Below, in pieces: positions 61,849-64,000 of a stretch of 64,000 bases of DNA (within the stretch, counting starts at the first letter, position 1; every line of letters starts with the position of its first letter). The notes beneath the pieces were generated by a model. It had not been told where the DNA came from. It saw nothing but the letters and a program-made list of their open reading frames with translations, and searched no databases. This stretch comes from Streptomyces sp. CB02400 (GTDB lineage Bacteria > Actinomycetota > Actinomycetes > Streptomycetales > Streptomycetaceae), in contig NZ_LIWB01000001.1 in NCBI RefSeq assembly GCF_001905725.1, forward strand, positions 1,120,881 through 1,184,880, given 5' to 3'. The translations under genes were made by a program, and so were the position numbers.

Positions 61849-63947
61849 CGACGGGCATCGACTTCGGCACCACCAACTCGGTCGCCGCCCAGTGGAACGG
61901 CGAGTACGTCGAGATCCTGGAACTCGGTGGCCAGGGACTCGACGCGGACTGGGAGCGGCCCGGCTTCGAAAAGCTCTACCCCTCGGTCGTGGGCACCAGT
62001 TCCCTCCGTACCGGAGCGCTGTTCGGCTGGGAGGCCAAACTACGGTCCGAGCAGGCCGTCGAGGCGTGCAAGCGGCTGCTGCGCGAAGAGCCGCTCGTGA
62101 CGGTCGGCGGACGGCGGTTCGCCGCCACCACTGCCGCCGCCGGCGTGTTCCGCTCCATGGCCACGGCGGCCGAGGAGGAAGCCGCGACGGAGATCGGCGA
62201 GGCGGTGATCACCGTGCCGGCGAACGCCACGGGAGCGGCTCGCTTCCGTACCCGGGAAGCGGCGCGGGCGGCGGGCATCGCCGTCAAGACGCTGCTGAAC
62301 GAACCCACCGCCGCCGCCATCGCCTACGCGCACACCATGGAGGAGGACGGGGAGTTCCTCGTCTTCGACTGGGGCGGCGGAACCATGGACGCCACCCTGC
62401 TGCTGCACGACGACGGGTTCTTCGACGAGAAGGCCAGCCGCGGTGTCAACAAACTGGGCGGTCTGGAGATCGACGCCCGGCTGCGGCGCATGGTGCTCGA
62501 CCGGGCGCCGGCGCGCAGGAAGTGGTCCGAGTCCGAACAGCGGCAGTTCGCCCTCGACATCGAGCGCAGCAAGATTCTCCTGTCCTCCCAGGAGTTCGTG
62601 CGGATCACCACGCCGGACGGCAACGCCGTGGAGGTCGGCCAGGACGAGTTCTCCGCCGCGATCCAAGACCTCATCAGCCGGGCACTCGATCCGGTCGAGG
62701 AGTGCCTTGCCCAGGCTCGCATCGATCCGGGCGAGCTCAAGGCCGTACTGATGATCGGCGGCAGCAGCCAGATCCCCGCCGTGCGCGACGCCGTGGCCGA
62801 GGCGCTGGACTGCGAACTCGTGAGCGCGGACCTCTGCCAGCCGCTGACCGCGGTCGCCGAGGGCGCCGCGATCTGCGCTGCCGCCATGGACGGAGAACTG
62901 AAGAGCATCATCCGCGTCGTCAACACGCACGCACTCGGCACGGTCACCAAGGACCAGTACGGCAAGCGTGAGTTCAGCGCGCTGATCGACCGCAACCAGC
63001 GCCTTCCGCAGCAGCGGAAGAAGTCCTACCAGCCGTCCAGGGACGGCGTGTCCAAACTGACCGTCGAGGTGTGGGAAGGCGACCCCGACCGGCCCGTCGA
63101 CCACCCCGACAACGTCAAGCTCACCGAACTCGTGCTCAAGTACCCGCAGCAGCACTCCCGGGCGGCCGAGGACGGGGCGTTCGACCTGGAGTACACCTAC
63201 AGCAAGGAAGGTTTGCTGGCGGTCAGGGCCACGTTGCAGAAGACGGGGGAACCCGTCCTCGAAGGCGAGGTCCGGGTCTTCGGCGACAGCACCGTCCCGC
63301 CGGAGATCGAGAACGAACTCAACGACCTCTTCTCGTTGCGCACGACCGGCCGCGAGGCACCCCGGCCGACGCATCCCCAGCCCGTGCCGGCGGTATCGGC
63401 GCAGGACCGGCCGAACGGCGCGGCAGCGGCGGGGACGGTGGTCCGGCCCACTCCCGCGTCGATGGCCCAGTCGGTCAGGGCCGCCAAGCAGCCTGCGGCG
63501 GCCCTGGTGGTGGACGGTTCGAACCTCGCGTGGAACGGCCGTCCACCACGCTCCGCGGGCGGGCGGCCGAGCTTCCAGGCACTGCAGGCCGCGATCAAGT
63601 CGCTGCGGTTCAAGAACCCTGACCGGGACATCCACGTCGTCGTCGACGCGACACTGCGGCACGATGTCGCCGCCGACGAGCGTCCGTCGGTGGAGGAGGC
63701 GATCGCCGCTGGCACCGTGGTGCAACCGCCGGCGGGCACCGAAGGCCGGGGCGACGCCCTCGTCATCAGCATCGCCGAAGAGGTGGGCGGAGTGATCGTC
63801 TCCAACGACAACTTCGCCCCCTTCCAGAAGGCCAATCCCTGGCTCCTGGACAACGGCCGGGTGCTGGGCGCCACCCAGTCCCAGGGTGTCTGGGTCTTCA
63901 ACCCACGCAGGCCCAATGCCGTCGGCTCCGCGGGGCGCCGCCACTGA
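61845..63947 (+). CDS. Hsp70 (DnaK-like) ATPase fused to a NYN/PIN-type RNase domain
   Basis: The ATG at 61845 overlaps the previous stop. The 700-aa protein starts with an Hsp70 ATPase domain: phosphate-1 GIDFGTTNS (4-12), connect-1 NEPTAAAIAYA, phosphate-2 VFDWGGGTMDATLL, adenosine motif IGGSSQIPAVRDAV. A short substrate-binding-like beta region (~430-490) and a Pro/Ala linker follow. At ~553-690 there is a NYN/Zc3h12a-like domain with LVVDGSNLAW, VVVDATLRHD and GGVIVSNDNF, placing the acidic residues of a PIN-fold RNase. A chaperone switch fused to a toxin-like RNase suggests damage- or infection-triggered RNA cleavage. The Hsp70 call is firm; the NYN activity is inferred. Confidence 0.85.
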   Translation: MTTGIDFGTTNSVAAQWNGEYVEILELGGQGLDADWERPGFEKLYPSVVGTSSLRTGALFGWEAKLRSEQAVEACKRLLREEPLVTVGGRRFAATTAAAGVFRSMATAAEEEAATEIGEAVITVPANATGAARFRTREAARAAGIAVKTLLNEPTAAAIAYAHTMEEDGEFLVFDWGGGTMDATLLLHDDGFFDEKASRGVNKLGGLEIDARLRRMVLDRAPARRKWSESEQRQFALDIERSKILLSSQEFVRITTPDGNAVEVGQDEFSAAIQDLISRALDPVEECLAQARIDPGELKAVLMIGGSSQIPAVRDAVAEALDCELVSADLCQPLTAVAEGAAICAAAMDGELKSIIRVVNTHALGTVTKDQYGKREFSALIDRNQRLPQQRKKSYQPSRDGVSKLTVEVWEGDPDRPVDHPDNVKLTELVLKYPQQHSRAAEDGAFDLEYTYSKEGLLAVRATLQKTGEPVLEGEVRVFGDSTVPPEIENELNDLFSLRTTGREAPRPTHPQPVPAVSAQDRPNGAAAAGTVVRPTPASMAQSVRAAKQPAAALVVDGSNLAWNGRPPRSAGGRPSFQALQAAIKSLRFKNPDRDIHVVVDATLRHDVAADERPSVEEAIAAGTVVQPPAGTEGRGDALVISIAEEVGGVIVSNDNFAPFQKANPWLLDNGRVLGATQSQGVWVFNPRRPNAVGSAGRRH

Positions 63948-64000
63948 CGACGCCCTGACCGGGATGACGGCAGGAACGGTGATGCGGGTCGGCGCGCCTC

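Noticed and set aside
1-64000. Integrase, transposase or att sites marking island ends
   Set aside because: I saw no transposase or integrase, no tRNA gene and no long terminal direct repeats, so island borders cannot be set from this window.

Overview
The window is high-GC actinobacterial DNA and almost certainly comes from a Streptomyces or close relative. Third codon positions are nearly all G or C, GTG and TTG starts are common, genes overlap at ATGA or GTGA, rare TTA (bldA-type) codons occur in a few accessory genes, and there is a WhiJ/DUF397/RsbW-like regulatory trio. I found no tRNA, rRNA or CRISPR array. Nearly every gene looks like part of a defence island.

Layout. (1) 1-15985, plus strand: a module of six genes. 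They are the zinc-binding end of a RecQ-like helicase cut by the window edge, an unrecognised 748-aa protein, a 2024-aa STAND-like ATPase, a PH/coiled-coil/DUF4041/GIY-YIG nuclease, and two tandem Schlafen-group-3 (DUF2075) helicases with PD-(D/E)XK-like N-termini. Each Schlafen-type gene follows a near-identical hairpin leader whose 3' arm is its ribosome binding site. (2) 16718-46368: a type 2 BREX (Pgl) system, pglW-pglX, pglY-pglZ and brxD-brxHI, split by two cargo blocks. Block 1 (X to Y) holds the WhiJ-like trio, an EcsC-like protein, a broken regulator, a secreted metzincin, a lipoprotein and a membrane protein. Block 2 (Z to D, minus strand) holds a CBS-HEPN protein, a DUF262 protein and a DUF4839-like membrane protein. 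(3) 46442-53864, minus: a small coiled-coil membrane protein and a 2224-aa DUF4011/SF1 helicase/Vsr-like nuclease/DUF3320 protein. (4) 54047-58952, minus: a four-gene operon with a coiled-coil protein, a Cas4-like Cys-cluster nuclease, an unknown protein and an SF1 helicase. (5) 59060-63947, plus: a small gene, then a three-gene set ending in an Hsp70 fused to a NYN/PIN-type RNase domain.

How the parts may work together. In BREX, PglX is expected to methylate host DNA. PglW (kinase), PglY (ATPase), PglZ (phosphatase fold), BrxD (ATPase) and BrxHI (helicase) supply regulation and phage exclusion. The DUF262 and HEPN genes look like extra effectors. The flanking modules pair NTPases or helicases with nucleases, or a chaperone with an RNase, as defence systems commonly do. 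The best candidates for undescribed systems are the RecQ/STAND/GIY-YIG/Schlafen module with its paired RNA leaders, the Cas4-like quartet, and the Hsp70-NYN trio. Functions outside the BREX core are inferred from domains and context only.
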